Below, in pieces: positions 8,111-18,600 of a stretch of 64,000 nt of DNA. The DNA is taken from assembly GCF_000763495.1 (NCBI RefSeq), contig NZ_CP009576.1, positions 506,001 to 570,000 of the forward strand, written 5' to 3'. A program made the translations under genes and the position numbers. The stretch comes from Listeria ivanovii subsp. londoniensis. GTDB lineage: Bacteria > Bacillota > Bacilli > Lactobacillales > Listeriaceae. Below the pieces are notes generated by a model. The model was not told the origin of the DNA. It made no database searches and saw only the letters and a program-made list of their open reading frames with translations. Numbering within the stretch: the first letter of the stretch is position 1; each line of letters starts with the position of its first letter.

Positions 8111-10495
8111 GTGAAAGGTAGACATCATTTATGGCTGATAAACGTATTAAAAATAATTCTAGTAATCATTGTTGGTATATGGATTAATACATATAATGAA
8201 ACAAAAGTAGAAGCGAAAAGGCTTGCAAAACCGACACCGATTAATCAAATTTTCCCAGATCCAGCTTTAGCAGAGGTTATAAAAGAAAATTTAGGAAAAA
8301 AGAAAGTATCCGACTTAGTTTCGCAAAACGACCTAAATGGTTTGTTATGGATTCAAGGTGAGGGAAAAGGTATTCAATCAATTAAAGGGCTAGAATATTT
8401 AACTAAATTAATCAATTTATTTCTAACTGACAACCAAATAGCTGATTTAAGCCCAATAAGTGAATTAACGACTTTGAATTGGATTACTTTGGAAAGAAAT
8501 AGAGTACACGACCTAACCGCCCTTACAAAATTAACTAATCTGGAATGCCTAACGATAAATAATAATCGAATAACCGATGTCAAACCACTTGCCAATTTAA
8601 CAAAACTAGAAATTTTAGATATGGATAATAATCAAGTGAGCGATATCGGTGGGCTTGCGAATTTAGGACAATTAGAAACTTTACGTTTGGAGCGGAATAG
8701 GGTAAGCGATATCAGTGCTTTGACTAACTTAATCAACTTAGAGACCTTAAATTTATTTCAAAATCAAGTAAGTGATATTAGCCCGTTAGCGGGATTGAAA
8801 AAACTTAAACGGCTAGAAATAAATAATCAAGTTTGTACCAGTAAACCAGTCAAATTTCAATCTAATTTAATTGTTCCTAACATAGTGAAAAGCGTTGATG
8901 GCACTTTAGTAAAGCCAGACTACATTAGCCATAATGGGAAATATACGAATACTAATGTAATATGGCAGTTACCAAGTTTCGTGAGGGAAGTAGAATACAC
9001 TTTTTATCAAAAAATAAAATTTGACAATACAAAAGCAGTTTTTAGTGGGAAAGTGAAACAACCTTTAATAGCGGAGTTTAATTTTTCTTATGATGTAGAT
9101 GGCAAACAAACTACTATAAGAGCAAAAGCAGGAACAACCCTTTCCCAGCCGATAAGTCCAACTAAACCTAAATATCTTTTTAATGGTTGGTTTACAGCAA
9201 AAAATGGCGGAAAAAAATGGGATTTTAAAGTAGATAAAATGCCGACAACTAATCTCACATTATTTGCCCAGTTTACTGCTAAAGAGTTCGTACCAGGGAT
9301 GGAGAAAGTAGTTAATCTAAGTCGTTATGTGAATGTTAGCAAGGAAAAAGCCTTTATTTATTCTATTCCAGTTGAAAAGGAGGCTAATAAAAAAGGAACA
9401 TTAGCGAATCATAAGTTTAAAGCTTTAGCAATCGACCGCCAAGTAATCATTAATGGGAAAACTTGGGATAGAATTAAGAACATCGGCTGGACAAATGCCG
9501 TTAATTTATCCGCAGATCGGTATGATAAAGAACTATACAACAAAGCTATCATAGCCTATGCACGTGTGAAAAAAGCCCCTGGGAATGATGTTTGGACAAA
9601 ACCGTACAATACAGCAGGTGCCAAAAAAGTGAAACCACTTTCTGCCTATGTAGGAAAAAATCTGCGAATTGTGCGAGAAGCGAAAACACCGATTACAACG
9701 TGGTATCAATTTAGTGTGAATGGGAAAGTAGTTGGTTGGGTGGACATGCGGGCACTAACCAACTTTTACCTACCTTCTATGGAAAAAGGAGCTAAATTAG
9801 TGCGATATGTTAATGTAAGTAAAGCAAACTCAGGTGTTTACGCACTACCTGTAGAAGATGCTCCTATCAAAAAAGCAACACTGCTAAACCATAAGTTCAA
9901 GGCGTTAGCAATCGACCGCCAAATTAAGCTTAACAATCAACTTTGGTATAGAATTAAAAATATTGGCTGGACCAACGCAGCAAATTTGTCGCTTGATAGA
10001 TATGATAAAATACTACACAACAAAGTTATCACAGCCTATGCACGTGTGAAAAAAGCCCCTGGAAATATTGTATGGACGAAACCGTACAATACAGCAGGCG
10101 CTAAAAAAGTGAAACCTCTTTCCGCTTATGTAGGAAAAAATCTGCGAATTGTGCGAGAAGCGAAAACACCGATTACAACGTGGTATCAATTTAGTGTGAA
10201 TGGGAAAGTAGTTGGTTGGGTGGACATGCGGGCATTAAACGTTTTCTATAAGCCGAATATGGAAAAAGGCGCGAAACTAACTCGTTACGTGAAAGCAGGA
10301 AAGGTTTCTGAGGGCTACTTTTCGCTTCCAGTGGCAGATGCACCCATTAAAAAAGGAAAATTAAAGTCGTATAAAGGAAAAGCGCTTAGAATTGACCGCC
10401 AAGCAACTATTAGTGGGCAATTATGGTACAGAATAAAAAATGGTTCGAGATTACTTGGCTGGACAAAAGCCACTAATCTTAGTGCTAGGAAATAA
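8111..10495 (+). CDS. InlB-like internalin with five GW modules (copy 1)
   Basis: The protein has 794 residues. GTG 8111 is preferred over an upstream TTG because ATAAGGGAGAG lies just before it and the next residues (KGRHHLW) match the paralogue's KAKRHLW. Order: signal peptide (about 1-34), cap with [11 protein letters not shown], six full LRRs (about 95-235), Ig-like inter-repeat region, one B repeat, then five roughly 80-residue GW modules. These alternate MEK-type and DRYDK-type starts and carry motifs such as NIGWTNA and VVGWVDM. GW modules bind lipoteichoic acid and glycosaminoglycans and hold InlB loosely on the surface. L. monocytogenes InlB has three, as I recall, so this is an expanded tail. 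The gene may bind Met as InlB does, but the repeats are divergent and that is not shown. Confidence 0.87.
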   Translation: MKGRHHLWLINVLKIILVIIVGIWINTYNETKVEAKRLAKPTPINQIFPDPALAEVIKENLGKKKVSDLVSQNDLNGLLWIQGEGKGIQSIKGLEYLTKLINLFLTDNQIADLSPISELTTLNWITLERNRVHDLTALTKLTNLECLTINNNRITDVKPLANLTKLEILDMDNNQVSDIGGLANLGQLETLRLERNRVSDISALTNLINLETLNLFQNQVSDISPLAGLKKLKRLEINNQVCTSKPVKFQSNLIVPNIVKSVDGTLVKPDYISHNGKYTNTNVIWQLPSFVREVEYTFYQKIKFDNTKAVFSGKVKQPLIAEFNFSYDVDGKQTTIRAKAGTTLSQPISPTKPKYLFNGWFTAKNGGKKWDFKVDKMPTTNLTLFAQFTAKEFVPGMEKVVNLSRYVNVSKEKAFIYSIPVEKEANKKGTLANHKFKALAIDRQVIINGKTWDRIKNIGWTNAVNLSADRYDKELYNKAIIAYARVKKAPGNDVWTKPYNTAGAKKVKPLSAYVGKNLRIVREAKTPITTWYQFSVNGKVVGWVDMRALTNFYLPSMEKGAKLVRYVNVSKANSGVYALPVEDAPIKKATLLNHKFKALAIDRQIKLNNQLWYRIKNIGWTNAANLSLDRYDKILHNKVITAYARVKKAPGNIVWTKPYNTAGAKKVKPLSAYVGKNLRIVREAKTPITTWYQFSVNGKVVGWVDMRALNVFYKPNMEKGAKLTRYVKAGKVSEGYFSLPVADAPIKKGKLKSYKGKALRIDRQATISGQLWYRIKNGSRLLGWTKATNLSARK
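9650..9755 (+). repeat. Near-identical GW-module DNA repeat, unit 1
   Basis: About 106 bp here (starting ATGTAGGAAAAAATCTGCG) recur at 10130-10235, 480 bp downstream in the same gene. The flanking module DNA has drifted, so recent gene conversion or slippage within the gene is likely. Confidence 0.75.
10130..10235 (+). repeat. Near-identical GW-module DNA repeat, unit 2
   Basis: This is the second copy of the stretch at 9650-9755. The two copies look identical by eye up to the ALT/ALN codons that end the block. Confidence 0.75.
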
Positions 10496-10498
10496 TGG

Positions 10499-10535
10499 AA
10501 AGGCCCCATTTCTAAATGGTTTGGGGTCTTTTGTA
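10499..10535 (+). terminator. Terminator after InlB-like copy 1
   Basis: AAAGGCCCCA pairs with TGGGGTCTTT and runs into T-rich DNA. Confidence 0.75.
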
Positions 10536-11000
10536 GGCTGGAAATAAATTTTTAGCAGAACGGTGTGCGAATAGTTGAACATGAAAATATCTAATGATAT
10601 ACTTATTAAAGATGTATAATTTGTGTGTATAGAAAAATTGCCTTTCAAAAAAATTTAATAAAAAACAAACAGAAAGCAGATTTTTAAAGAACCTAGAGGA
10701 CTTGGAAGCTGTTTTTTCGTGCCGTAAAATGGATAGTAACTGATTATTGTCAGACTAGCTTAGAGTACACAAAAAATATTTGTTAATAAGTGACGGATTT
10801 GTAGAGTTTTAAGGGAATTCTTATGCTAAGTATTACACAAGCGAATTTTCAGGGCTATACTAACTAGAATGCTTTTTTCAAGATAAAGATAGCCTTGTTC
10901 TTAGGGAATCTTTATCTTGTTTTTTTATTAGACATATAGTTACTTCCTTTCATTTTGTGTCTACTTTAATAAATATCCAAATTAAAAAGGAGTGTATACA
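10536..11000 (+). other. Intergenic region before second inlA-type gene
   Basis: About 465 nt without a credible gene. A second terminator lies at 10879-10937, meaning a short transcript or a remnant gene probably once ended there. No PrfA-like palindrome was found. AAAAAGGAG immediately precedes the GTG start at 11001. Confidence 0.5.
10879..10937 (+). terminator. Terminator upstream of second inlA-type gene
   Basis: CAAGATAAAGAT pairs with ATCTTTATCTTG and is followed by seven T. There is no clear gene before it, so it may end a small RNA or be left over from a lost gene. Confidence 0.8.
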
Positions 11001-14000
11001 GTGAAAGCGAAACGACATTTATGGCTAAAAAGTGTTTTCATAGCGATACTGTTAATTGGAAGCAGTACTTGGGTAAATATCAATCACGGCATGAAGGTCG
11101 AAGCAGCAAGTATTACACAGCCAACTCCGATCAACGAGATTTTCCCGGATCCAGCTCTAGCAGAAATAATTAGAAGTAATATGGGGAAATCGAATGTAAC
11201 AGACACAGTCACACAAACTGATTTGGATCGATTAACTATTCTCGCGGCAGGTGGGGCAGGAATAAAAACGATTGAGGGGGTTCAATACTTATCCGGCTTA
11301 ACCAGTATTTATTTAAATGATAATCAGATTACTGATATAAGTGAATTAGCCAACTTGACCAATGTAACTTGGCTAGTCTTGTGGGGAAATCAGATAAGTG
11401 ATATAGCTCCTTTAGCCAATTTAACTAACATAGGTAGGCTATATTTGAGTGATAATCAGATAAGTGATATCAGTCCTTTAGCCAATTTAACCAATATAAT
11501 TTGGTTGGAAGCGAATAATAATAATTTAAGCGATATAAGTGTGTTGGCGAATTTAACGAAATTAGAAAGAATTTATTTGAATAATAATGAGTTAAGTGAT
11601 TTAAGTGCCTTGACGAATTTAACTAGTTTAACAAATATAGAAGTTACAGATAATCAGATAGGTGATATAAGTCCACTGGCGAATTTAACGAAACTACGAG
11701 ACTTGAAAATAACTAATCAAACTCATACAAATAGCCCTATAAATTATCAAAGTACTATCACTATTCCTAATGAAATTAAAGATGCTACTGGAACTTTAAT
11801 TGCACCTAGCACTATAAGTAATAATGGTAGCTATTCAAGCCCAGATATAACTTGGAACTTGCCTAGTTACGTAAGCGAAGTCAGTTATTCATTTAGTCAA
11901 TCGGTAACTATTGGTAGTGCAACTGGGACATTTAGTGGGACAATAACACAACCTTTAAATCCCGCACTATACACAGTTAGTTATCATATAAATGGGACAG
12001 AAACATCGGAACAAGTTCAAGCAGGTTCGTTATTAACTGAACCAGCTACACCGGTGAAGCCAGGACACAATTTTACCGGATGGTTCGATAAAGAAGTGGG
12101 CGGAAATAAATGGGATTTTGCAACAGATTACATGCCGGCGAATAACCTAGCCCTTTATGCGCAATTTAACGTGGCGAGTTATACGGCTACATTTGACATC
12201 GATGGAACAACAACAACTCAAAAAGTAAACTATCAAGATTTAATCCAAGAACCGACATCTCCTACGAAAGAAGGTTATACTTTCAAAGGATGGTATGATG
12301 CAAAAAACGGCGGGAATAAATGGGATTTCGCAACCAACAAAATGCCAGACAACGATCTCACATTATATGCGCAGTTTGAACTTAATAACTATGATGTGAT
12401 ATTAGACTCTAATGGAACAACGACAACGCAAAAAGTAAATTACGGAGAATTAATTCCAGAGCCGCCAACTCCAACAAAACCAGGCTATAGTTTCACGGGT
12501 TGGTACACTGCAAAAACGGGTGGAGATCAGTGGGACTTTGCCACAGATAAAATGCCGGCGAAGAATTTAACACTATATGCGCGGTTTACCATTAATAGTT
12601 ATACCGCAACGCTAGATGTCGATGGGGCGACTACAACGCAAAAAGTAGACTATGATAGCTTAATTCCAGAGCCCACGTCCCCAACAAAGGAAGGTTATAC
12701 ATTTGAAGGTTGGTACGATGCCGAAACAGGTGGTAAGAAATGGGATTTTGCAGCAGACAAAATGCCAGCAAGTAATTTAACACTGTATGCGCGGTTTACC
12801 ATCAATAGTTATACCGCAACGCTAGATGTCGACGGGACGACTACAACACAAAAAGTAGACTATGATAGCTTAATTCAAGAACCCACGTCTCCAACAAAGG
12901 AAGGTTATACATTTGAAGGTTGGTACGATGCCGAAACAGGTGGTAAGAAATGGGACTTTACAGCAGATAAAATGCCGGCAAATAATCTAACGCTATATGC
13001 GCAATTTACGATTAATAGTTATACGGCAACACTAGATGTCGATGGAAATATCACAACGCAAAAGGTAGATTATCAAGGCTTGCTAAAAGAACCAACAGAG
13101 CCAACCAAGTCGGGTTATACGTTCAAAGGTTGGTATGACGCAAAAACAGGTGGCAAGAAGTGGGATTTTGCAGCCGACAAAATGCCGTCGAAAGACATCA
13201 CTTTATACGCCCAATTCAGCGCAAATAGTTATACGGTAACAATGGATATTGATGGCAAAACAACGACGCAAACAGTGGGCTATAATGAGTTACTTCCAGA
13301 ACCACCAACACCTAAAAAAGAAGGATACAGCTTTAAAGGCTGGTACGATGCCGAAACAGGTGGTAAGAAATGGGACTTTACAGCAGATAAAATGCCGGCA
13401 AATAATCTAACGCTATATGCGCAATTTACGATTAATAGTTATACGGCAACACTAGATGTCGATGGAAATATCACAACGCAAAAGGTAGATTATCAAGGCT
13501 TGCTAAAAGAACCAACAGAGCCAACCAAGTCGGGTTATACGTTCAAAGGTTGGTATGACGCAAAAACAGGCGGTAATAAGTGGGCTTTTGCAACGGATAA
13601 AATGCCGGCGAAAGATATCACGTTATATGCGCAGTACAGTGTTAATATATACACAGCAACATTTGATGTAGATGGTAAGACAATAACGCAAAAAATAGAT
13701 TACCAAGGTTTACTAAAAGAACCAAAGGCTCCAATAAAAGCGGGTTATACATTTAAAGGGTGGTACGATGCTAAAATAGGAGGAAATGAGTGGGATTTCA
13801 CAACAAATAAAATGCCAGCGAATGATATTATTTTATATGCCCAGTTCGCTAAGAATCCTGTAACACCTCCTACACCCGACAAGGATACACCGCCTGCTTC
13901 AAATATTGGCGGAAGTGATACAACTTCTTCCGTAATAATAACTGAAAGCAACAGCAACACATTAAACACACAATTAGGGAATTCAAAAAGCGCAACAAGT

Positions 14001-14150
14001 AATATGAACACAGATGATTTTTATCATTCCCAAGGTACGGCACTTCCGACCACAGGTGACAGCGATAATGCTATATATATCCTGTTAGGGTTATTAGCGT
14101 TAACGACAGCATTTGCTATCACTAAAAAAGCACGTGCTAATAAACGTTGA
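11001..14150 (+). CDS. InlA-type LPXTG internalin with nine B repeats (copy 2)
   Basis: The protein has 1049 residues with GTG 11001 chosen for its AAAAAGGAG spacing. The signal peptide ends near residue 35 (VEAAS). The LRR block is short, six full repeats, without the 21-residue repeat of InlA. An Ig-like inter-repeat region follows, then nine B repeats of about 70 residues ([14 protein letters not shown] pattern) filling about 325-950. A Pro/Ser/Thr-rich linker, LPTTG, a hydrophobic helix and KKARANKR complete the wall-sorting signal. It is a surface adhesin candidate with an InlA tail and a shorter binding head, so E-cadherin binding is unlikely. Adjacent repeats are nearly identical at DNA level, so assembly from short reads may misstate the repeat number. 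Confidence 0.9.
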   Translation: MKAKRHLWLKSVFIAILLIGSSTWVNINHGMKVEAASITQPTPINEIFPDPALAEIIRSNMGKSNVTDTVTQTDLDRLTILAAGGAGIKTIEGVQYLSGLTSIYLNDNQITDISELANLTNVTWLVLWGNQISDIAPLANLTNIGRLYLSDNQISDISPLANLTNIIWLEANNNNLSDISVLANLTKLERIYLNNNELSDLSALTNLTSLTNIEVTDNQIGDISPLANLTKLRDLKITNQTHTNSPINYQSTITIPNEIKDATGTLIAPSTISNNGSYSSPDITWNLPSYVSEVSYSFSQSVTIGSATGTFSGTITQPLNPALYTVSYHINGTETSEQVQAGSLLTEPATPVKPGHNFTGWFDKEVGGNKWDFATDYMPANNLALYAQFNVASYTATFDIDGTTTTQKVNYQDLIQEPTSPTKEGYTFKGWYDAKNGGNKWDFATNKMPDNDLTLYAQFELNNYDVILDSNGTTTTQKVNYGELIPEPPTPTKPGYSFTGWYTAKTGGDQWDFATDKMPAKNLTLYARFTINSYTATLDVDGATTTQKVDYDSLIPEPTSPTKEGYTFEGWYDAETGGKKWDFAADKMPASNLTLYARFTINSYTATLDVDGTTTTQKVDYDSLIQEPTSPTKEGYTFEGWYDAETGGKKWDFTADKMPANNLTLYAQFTINSYTATLDVDGNITTQKVDYQGLLKEPTEPTKSGYTFKGWYDAKTGGKKWDFAADKMPSKDITLYAQFSANSYTVTMDIDGKTTTQTVGYNELLPEPPTPKKEGYSFKGWYDAETGGKKWDFTADKMPANNLTLYAQFTINSYTATLDVDGNITTQKVDYQGLLKEPTEPTKSGYTFKGWYDAKTGGNKWAFATDKMPAKDITLYAQYSVNIYTATFDVDGKTITQKIDYQGLLKEPKAPIKAGYTFKGWYDAKIGGNEWDFTTNKMPANDIILYAQFAKNPVTPPTPDKDTPPASNIGGSDTTSSVIITESNSNTLNTQLGNSKSATSNMNTDDFYHSQGTALPTTGDSDNAIYILLGLLALTTAFAITKKARANKR
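12921..13150 (+). repeat. 230-bp near-perfect B-repeat duplication, unit 1
   Basis: This stretch starts TGGTACGATGCCGAAACAGG and is repeated at 13341-13570, offset 420 bp or exactly two B repeats. I saw no difference between the copies by eye. Confidence 0.8.
13341..13570 (+). repeat. 230-bp near-perfect B-repeat duplication, unit 2
   Basis: Second copy of 12921-13150. The sequence diverges again after CAAAAACAGG. This points to recent unequal exchange inside the gene. Confidence 0.8.
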
Positions 14151-14161
14151 AATTTAGTGTG

Positions 14162-14205
14162 AAAAGCTGGATACGGTCTTCGGACCATATTCAGCTTTTT
14201 ATATT
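14162..14205 (+). terminator. Terminator between inlA-type and inlB-type genes (copy 2)
   Basis: AAAAGCTGGATACGGTC pairs with GGACCATATTCAGCTTTTT. It is clearly related to the hairpin at 7972-8016. Confidence 0.85.
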
Positions 14206-14233
14206 CAATTATTTATTAAGGGGAGAGTAACTA

Positions 14234-16474
14234 TTGGAAAATAAACGTAATTTATCGATGGGGAAAATTTTAGTAACAAGCTTCATCATTATTTTTAATA
14301 TATGGATGTACTTAAATCATGGGACGAATGCGAGGGCTACAAATATCTCAACTTCAACCCCGATTAACCAGGTTTTTCCAGATCCAGCTTTAGCAGAAGT
14401 CGTTAGAGAAAGCTTGCAAAAAGCAGCGGTTACAGATGTGGTTTCACAAAAAGAGTTAAATGGAATTTTGAAAATCGACGCTGATAATAAAAAGGTTAAG
14501 TCCGTCAAAGGTATCGAAAATTTAACTAATTTAAAAGACTTATTTTTAAATGATAATGAGATAAGTGATATTAGTCCGCTTAGTAACTTAATTAATTTAG
14601 ACAGTCTATATTTGGATAATAATAAGCTGGCAGATATAACCCCACTATCGGGTTTAATAAAATTAACAACCTTATCTCTAGAAGGAAATCAATTAAACGA
14701 CATAATTGCGCTTGTGGGTTTAACAAATTTGCAAAATCTATATTTGAGCAAGAACCAAATAATGGATATAAGAGGATTAGCTGCTCTTAAGAAGCTAGAT
14801 GTGTTAGAGTTGCATGATCAAGAACACGTGAATAAACCAATTAATTTTGAGCACAATTTAGTCATACAAAATACAGTCAGAGATGAAACTGGAACATTGA
14901 TTAATCCAGAAGTTATAAGTGATGGTGGTGATTACGTAAAACCAAACTTAAAGTGGAATTTACAAGCTTACACAAAGGAAGTATTTTGTATTTTTTATCA
15001 GCCTGTCTTGATTGGAAAAGCAAAGGCAAGTTATTATGTTAGATTAACACAGCCATTAAAAGCAGTATATACAGTGAACTTCCATGTTGACAGCACAGTA
15101 ATACCGGCAAAAGTAGAAACAGGTTCCCTTCTGAATGAACCAAAGACCCCAACCAAACAAGGCTATACTTTTAAAGGTTGGTACACGGCAAAATCAGCTG
15201 GACGCATGTGGGACTTTAAAAAAGATCAGATGCCAGGAACTAATTTGGATCTATACGCTGTGTTTAAAGAGGAATCCACTGAAAAAGTAGTTAATCTAAC
15301 TCGCTATGTTAACAATATTTATGGGGATTCAGGAGTCTATACGCTCCCTAAAGAAGATAATTCACTAAAAAAGGGTACCCTGGTTGCGCACAGATTCAAA
15401 GCTTTAACAGTTGATCGAGAAACGCAAAGTGGTGGCGAACTATGGTATAGGCTGAAAAATATCGGTTGGACCAAAGCGAAAAACCTTTCCCTGGATAGAT
15501 ATGACAAAATAACAGGGGATAAAGCAATAATAGCTTATGCAAAAGTAAAAACTGCAAAGGGAAATACGGTTTGGACAAAACCGTTTAATACTGCCGGTGC
15601 CAAACAGGTAAACCCGCTTTCTGCATTCTCTGGCAAAAAACTGCGTATCTTACGCGAAGCAAAAACACCGATTTCCATATGGTATCAATTCAGTATTAAC
15701 GGTAAAACTATTGGCTGGGCAGACATGAAAGCTCTTAACATCTTTTATAATCAACGTATGGAAAAAGCTGCTAATCTAACTCGCTATGTGAATATAAATA
15801 AAGCAAGTGCTGCTATCTATTCTGTTCCAGTAGAAGATGCGCCGGTGAAAAAAGGAACCCTAGCTAGCCACAAATTCAAAGCGCTAAAGATTGATCGTCA
15901 AGCAACTGTCGAAGGACAACTTTGGTACAGAATAAAAAATATGGGCTGGACAAAAGCCACTAATTTATCCACTGACAAATACGATAAAATTAAGTATAAC
16001 AAAGCAATCACTGCCTATAGTCGCGTAAAAAAAGCTGCTGGCAATGCCGTTTGGACGAAACCTTATAATACAGCAGGTGCCAAGCGTGTAAAAGCACTTG
16101 CTGCCTATTCTGGAAAAAAACTGCGAATCCTACGGGAAGCAAAAACATCCAGTGCCACATGGTATCAGTTCAGCATTAATGGCAAAACTATCGGCTGGGT
16201 CGACATACATGCGCTAAATACATTTTATAAGCCAAGTATGGAAAAACGTGCGAATTTAACACGTTACGTAATTGCCCGCAAAGCTAAGGAGTTTTGCTAC
16301 AAGCTTCCAGTGATAGATGCACCCTTGAAAAAAACAAGATTAACTAGTTACAAAGGAAAAACGCTAAAAGTGGATCGGCAAGCAAAAGTAGAAGGGCAAC
16401 TATGGTATCGCATAAAAAGAGGTTCTACTATGATTGGATGGACTAAAGCCGCCAACCTCAGCGCAAAAAGATAA
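14234..16474 (+). CDS. Internalin B-type protein with five GW modules (copy 2)
   Basis: The protein has 746 residues and a TTG start preceded by AAGGGGAGAG. It has a signal peptide (about 1-36), a cap with [11 protein letters not shown] and four full LRRs ending LQNLYLSKNQ, which is close to InlB of L. monocytogenes at the same place. The Ig-like region (IFYQPVLIGKAKA) and one B repeat follow, then five GW modules (e.g. NIGWTKA, TIGWADM, MIGWTKA). Sequence across the inter-repeat region and first GW module resembles InlB more than copy 1 does, so this is the best inlB orthologue candidate. It has about two fewer LRRs than InlB, which could remove part of the Met-binding face. A bidirectional terminator follows. 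Confidence 0.87.
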   Translation: MENKRNLSMGKILVTSFIIIFNIWMYLNHGTNARATNISTSTPINQVFPDPALAEVVRESLQKAAVTDVVSQKELNGILKIDADNKKVKSVKGIENLTNLKDLFLNDNEISDISPLSNLINLDSLYLDNNKLADITPLSGLIKLTTLSLEGNQLNDIIALVGLTNLQNLYLSKNQIMDIRGLAALKKLDVLELHDQEHVNKPINFEHNLVIQNTVRDETGTLINPEVISDGGDYVKPNLKWNLQAYTKEVFCIFYQPVLIGKAKASYYVRLTQPLKAVYTVNFHVDSTVIPAKVETGSLLNEPKTPTKQGYTFKGWYTAKSAGRMWDFKKDQMPGTNLDLYAVFKEESTEKVVNLTRYVNNIYGDSGVYTLPKEDNSLKKGTLVAHRFKALTVDRETQSGGELWYRLKNIGWTKAKNLSLDRYDKITGDKAIIAYAKVKTAKGNTVWTKPFNTAGAKQVNPLSAFSGKKLRILREAKTPISIWYQFSINGKTIGWADMKALNIFYNQRMEKAANLTRYVNINKASAAIYSVPVEDAPVKKGTLASHKFKALKIDRQATVEGQLWYRIKNMGWTKATNLSTDKYDKIKYNKAITAYSRVKKAAGNAVWTKPYNTAGAKRVKALAAYSGKKLRILREAKTSSATWYQFSINGKTIGWVDIHALNTFYKPSMEKRANLTRYVIARKAKEFCYKLPVIDAPLKKTRLTSYKGKTLKVDRQAKVEGQLWYRIKRGSTMIGWTKAANLSAKR

Positions 16475-16565
16475 TACCATTAAAGTAAACTATTAATTTT
16501 GAGCTTAAAAAGGAACCAATATTTACCAACTAATTGTTGTTGGCATTGCATTTTTAGATAGAGGA

Positions 16566-16602
16566 AAACACCCCGTTGAAAATCAACGGGGTGTTTCATT
16601 TT
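16566..16602. terminator. Bidirectional terminator
   Basis: ACACCCCGTTGA pairs with TCAACGGGGTGT with A- and T-rich flanks. It separates the internalins from a convergent gene. Confidence 0.9.
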
Positions 16603-16643
16603 CACTGCTTGAAGACAGTGATTGAAAACGAGAAATGAATTTA

Positions 16644-17930
16644 TTAGCTTCTTGCACCTTTGGAATTATCGGGGAATTGTTGCAACATTTTGTTCAAAAA
16701 TTCAGCTTGCCAGGTGTGATCTTGTTTAGTGCCATGTAGATTTGTACTTAAGGTCAGTTCACCACGAAATGTAGTGGCAGCCACTTGGAAAAAAGGAGCG
16801 TACTTTAAAGAACCGCAAATAAAACAATCTTTTAAAATACTACCTTGGAAGATGAGTTTTTCCTCATTAATAATACCAATATTTGTAAAACTGATTTTTG
16901 GAATAGAATACAATTTTTCAGAAGCTTTTTTGGCAACAATATATGGCTTTTTCTTGAAAATGATTTCAAGTAAATAATAAATTCGTAATGCATCAAGGCT
17001 GTTTTTTTGTGGTTGAAGAGACTTTTTGACGATTTGTAGCGTGCTTTCAAAAGAAGTTAAATTATCGTTTTTAGTTATATGGCAAGTGATATTTGCAGTT
17101 AAATTAGTAATTCCAGGGACAGTATCTTTAAGTAAATATTTTCGTAAGTCTACTGGACAATCAATTGACATGGCAGTTTGATAGGTTACTTGATGAATAG
17201 TAAGTGCCATTGCTGCAAAAAGAGCATCATTGACAGTTGCTTCATGTTTTTTGGCGTAGTTGATGAAAGAAGCAAATTTTTGTTTAGATATTTTAGTCCA
17301 AATGATTTTTGGATTGTTTAAATCACCTTGGAGTGGTAGTATTGGATTTTGAATCGGTAGTTGGTCTTTTTTCTTGGTTAAAATGGCTTGCTTTTGCTTG
17401 CTGGAAAATTGGTCGAAAACTAGTTTTAGACTGCGAGAGCCGGGAATGAGTTTCACTTGATACCCGGGGTTATCAAGTGACTTCGAATATAAATCACTTA
17501 GCAAATACAGGTATTCTTTAAAACCAGCTCCATCGGCTAGCATATGATTCATCACAATAACTAGTTGGTCGGATGCTTTTGTTCGAACAATAGTTAAGCG
17601 GATTTGTGGCCCATTTTCGGTAGATAATTTTTTGACAATGGCCTGATTTACTTCCTGCTCTGGTACACTTGTTTCAATAATATCCACTAAATCGTCTGCT
17701 GAAAAAACACTTTCTTGCCAGAATGCACCTTTTTTTGTTTCTTTAAAATAACATAGAAGTAGCGGCAATTTTTGGGTAGATAGGATGACAGCTTTTTTCA
17801 ATGTGGAAATATTTAAATGATTATCAAATGTGAGTACCGTATGAAGATGATGGTCATTTTTTTTATTTTCAGCAGAAATAAAATGTTTCACATCAGAAGG
17901 TTCAGCCAGGTAACTGGTGATTTTGGTCAT
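16644..17930 (-). CDS. Condensation/alcohol acyltransferase-fold protein
   Basis: The protein has 428 residues and an ATG start. It carries NHMLADGAGF near residue 133, a variant of the HHxxxDG motif of NRPS condensation and acetyltransferase (CAT-like) folds, and a DCPVDLRKYL stretch typical of the C-terminal half. Such proteins transfer acyl groups to alcohol or amine acceptors. No carrier protein or NRPS module lies nearby, so a stand-alone acyltransferase, perhaps acting on a lipid or sugar, is the best reading. A similar gene lies just downstream of inlB in L. monocytogenes as I recall. The substrate is unknown. Confidence 0.7.
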   Translation of the reverse strand: MTKITSYLAEPSDVKHFISAENKKNDHHLHTVLTFDNHLNISTLKKAVILSTQKLPLLLCYFKETKKGAFWQESVFSADDLVDIIETSVPEQEVNQAIVKKLSTENGPQIRLTIVRTKASDQLVIVMNHMLADGAGFKEYLYLLSDLYSKSLDNPGYQVKLIPGSRSLKLVFDQFSSKQKQAILTKKKDQLPIQNPILPLQGDLNNPKIIWTKISKQKFASFINYAKKHEATVNDALFAAMALTIHQVTYQTAMSIDCPVDLRKYLLKDTVPGITNLTANITCHITKNDNLTSFESTLQIVKKSLQPQKNSLDALRIYYLLEIIFKKKPYIVAKKASEKLYSIPKISFTNIGIINEEKLIFQGSILKDCFICGSLKYAPFFQVAATTFRGELTLSTNLHGTKQDHTWQAEFLNKMLQQFPDNSKGARS

Positions 17931-18043
17931 TGCAATTCCTTCTTTCTTCAGTTTAAATGGTTGTTAGTAAGTTCCCGAAAAAAGATTAGCCGAAACTATA
18001 TAGTGTTATAATGAAGCAAGATTTACTTATAGGAGGAGAGCTC

Positions 18044-18550
18044 ATGGCACAACAACTGATTAATACAAAACTATTAGGTGAGTTAAGTTATGACACAGAG
18101 AAAGGTCTGTCAATCGATACAACGGTTTTACTGGATAATCAAGAAATAGCCATTGATTTTGATATTTTTGAAAATATTACTTTACCGGAAGATTATCAAA
18201 ATATTGCGAGGTTAACAGATCAGATTTCAGTACTTTATCAAAAAGTGAAAACCGAGCTCTTGCAACAATTTGTGGAAGGAAACGCAATAATTGATTATTA
18301 TTTTGAGTTTCATTTAGAGGAATTGACAGAAGATGTACTAGCGAAATTCGCGGTGGAAAATGTCGAGAATATAGCTAAAGATGACTTGATTAAAGGTTTA
18401 GTACTTTCGCACGTTTGGTTTGCTCAGAATGATAAAAATGAATTAAACTTAACTTTTGATTTTAATATAATACCGGAATATAGTGATGAGCTTTTAGTTG
18501 TTCGTTTTGATGATAAAGGCGAAATTACTGATATTGTTCATGAAAGCTAA
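18044..18550 (+). CDS. DUF2004 family protein
   Basis: The protein has 168 residues. ATG 18044 is chosen because AGGAGGAG sits 7 nt before it; the frame runs further upstream but without a ribosome site. It is an acidic soluble protein (DNQEIAIDFDIFENITLP) resembling the DUF2004 family, function unknown. It is divergent from the acyltransferase gene and convergent with the PBP gene, with a shared bidirectional terminator. Confidence 0.65.
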   Translation: MAQQLINTKLLGELSYDTEKGLSIDTTVLLDNQEIAIDFDIFENITLPEDYQNIARLTDQISVLYQKVKTELLQQFVEGNAIIDYYFEFHLEELTEDVLAKFAVENVENIAKDDLIKGLVLSHVWFAQNDKNELNLTFDFNIIPEYSDELLVVRFDDKGEITDIVHES

Positions 18551-18556
18551 CTATGT

Positions 18557-18598
18557 AAAAAGGGTTGATTCTGTAAATAACAGATTCAACCCCTTTGG
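18557..18598. terminator. Bidirectional terminator
   Basis: AAAAAGGGTTGATTCTG pairs with CAGATTCAACCCCTTT between two convergent genes. Confidence 0.85.
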
Positions 18599-18600
18599 TA

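Noticed and set aside
16729-16977. Plus-strand ORF inside the acyltransferase gene
   Set aside because: It lies antisense to a well-supported gene and has no motif.
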